DNA of 5,546 nucleotides, from positions 1-5,546 of the forward strand of contig JASLES010000391.1 in NCBI GenBank assembly GCA_030151005.1, in the 5' to 3' direction. The translations under genes and the position numbers were made by a program. Numbering within the stretch: the stretch's first letter is position 1; each line of letters starts with the position of its first letter. Positions 4,837 through 5,546 of the stretch are shown here, piece after piece. The stretch comes from Silvimonas sp. GTDB lineage: Bacteria > Pseudomonadota > Gammaproteobacteria > Burkholderiales > Chitinibacteraceae. The notes below the pieces were generated by a model. That model saw nothing but the letters and a program-made list of their open reading frames with translations, searched no databases and had not been told where the DNA came from.

Positions 4837-5546
4837 AAGTCGCGGGTTTCTCCGTTTCGGGCACGGGTGTGAAGCCGTAGGCGGTATAAAGCGCCGCCAT
4901 CATCACATCCAGTGAGTAATGTTGTTGTACAAACTGCCGCGCGCGCCCCCCCAGAGCCTCTCGCGCGTGGCGATCTTGTGCCAGCAAGGCCAGCCTTGCC
5001 GTAAAGTCGGTGGCAGACTCGGCCAGATAGCCGTTGTCGCCATCCTTGACCAGGTCACGATTGCCGATGACATTGGTGGCAATCACCGGCAGGCCTGCTC
5101 CCATGGCTTCCAGCACGGCAACCGGCATGCCTTCCCAGCGCGAGGTCTGGATATAAATATCCAGCTCCGCCATCCGCGCCAGTGCGGTTTTGCGATCCAC
5201 CCAGCCGCTGATGCTGACGCCGGCGGCACGCAAGGCAGCCTCGCCAGATTCATCGCCCCCACCAATCCAGACAAATTCAATCTCGCCGGGCTTGCCCAGC
5301 GCAGCGGCGATCTCGGCAAAGAGTTCCGGGTTGCGCGCCAGGGTTACGCGGCCCACCGTACCCACCCGCACCAACCCGGCGTTGCCGGCCGCCGGCGTAA
5401 TGGCGTCCAGATCAACCGCGTTGTGCACTTCCAGGACATTGTCTGACAAGTGCGTGCGGATCTCTTTGGCCTCACCCGGCGAACAGGCGATAAACGTCAC
5501 TGGCGAGCCAGCCAGCAGTTTTTCAATCAGCAAGAAAACGGTGTTC
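4826..5546 (-). CDS. Glycosyltransferase, GT4 type (5' end outside window)
   Basis: The reading frame runs open to the right edge, giving the last 239 residues of a protein whose N-terminal acceptor-binding domain lies outside the window. The visible part is the nucleotide-sugar-binding half of a GT-B retaining glycosyltransferase: VHNAVDLDAI (about 40-49), the GTVGRV phosphate-loop strand (62-67), EFVWIGGGDESGE (90-102), a SISGWVDR segment (111-118), and the E-x7-E motif in EGMPVAVLE (E138, E146), followed by GAGLPVIATNVIGNRDLV (149-166). A TTG at 5533 is not a credible start, because homology-like sequence (NTVFLLIEKLLA) continues through it. The gene overlaps wbaP by 11 bases, implying one operon and possible translational coupling. 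It most likely adds a sugar to the lipid-linked unit begun by WbaP; donor and linkage cannot be told. Confidence 0.92.
   Translation of the reverse strand, partial: NTVFLLIEKLLAGSPVTFIACSPGEAKEIRTHLSDNVLEVHNAVDLDAITPAAGNAGLVRVGTVGRVTLARNPELFAEIAAALGKPGEIEFVWIGGGDESGEAALRAAGVSISGWVDRKTALARMAELDIYIQTSRWEGMPVAVLEAMGAGLPVIATNVIGNRDLVKDGDNGYLAESATDFTARLALLAQDRHAREALGGRARQFVQQHYSLDVMMAALYTAYGFTPVPETEKPATYGA

Noticed and set aside
4919..5446. 175-residue plus-strand open frame opposite the glycosyltransferase gene
   Set aside because: It is a shadow of the GT4-type gene, rich in His, Gln and Arg, and without recognisable motifs.
1..5546. CRISPR array, integrase, transposase, toxin-antitoxin or defence genes
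   Set aside because: Reading through both strands gave no regularly spaced repeats and no such protein families. All substantial coding regions are accounted for by the seven genes listed.

Overview
The window looks like chromosomal DNA of a Gram-negative proteobacterium, most likely a betaproteobacterium. That placement is an inference from the moderately high G+C, the protein families and the WbaP/TerC/YjjV-type sequences; no rRNA or other placing marker is present. Six genes are complete and one is cut by the right edge. All but one lie on the minus strand. I see no tRNA, rRNA, CRISPR array, insertion sequence or prophage gene.

Layout, left to right. Positions 1-95 are non-coding and hold a REP-like palindrome with the GTAG head (minus strand) and a small GC hairpin just after the first gene's stop. 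A GNAT acetyltransferase (96-602, -) follows a TatD-family metal-dependent hydrolase most like YjjV (643-1407, -), 40 bases apart and probably in one transcript. A 101-base divergent intergenic region then separates tatD from a TerC/Alx-family membrane protein (1509-2444, +), which starts at a GTG with a good Shine-Dalgarno. terC converges on a PaaI-like hotdog thioesterase (2459-2899, -). The two stops are 14 bases apart, and a hairpin that includes the end of terC appears to serve as a shared bidirectional terminator. Upstream of the thioesterase, after a strong perfect-stem terminator, is a small acyl-CoA-binding protein gene (2969-3235, -). A 143-base gap with a GC-rich hairpin leads to the polysaccharide genes: a WbaP-type undecaprenyl-phosphate sugar-phosphotransferase (3379-4836, -) and, overlapping its start by 11 bases, the 3' part of a GT4-type glycosyltransferase (4826 to the edge, -).

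How the genes fit together. The right-hand pair is the downstream end of a capsule, exopolysaccharide or O-antigen operon that enters from the right. WbaP would load the first sugar phosphate, probably galactose-1-phosphate, onto undecaprenyl phosphate, and the glycosyltransferase would extend the lipid-linked unit. The acyl-CoA-binding protein and the thioesterase both handle acyl-CoA and may be functionally linked. The remaining genes are housekeeping or stress-type genes with no evident shared pathway. I found no convincing new system; the more interesting points are the terminator built into terC, the REP-like element, and the acyl-CoA-binding protein/thioesterase pair.
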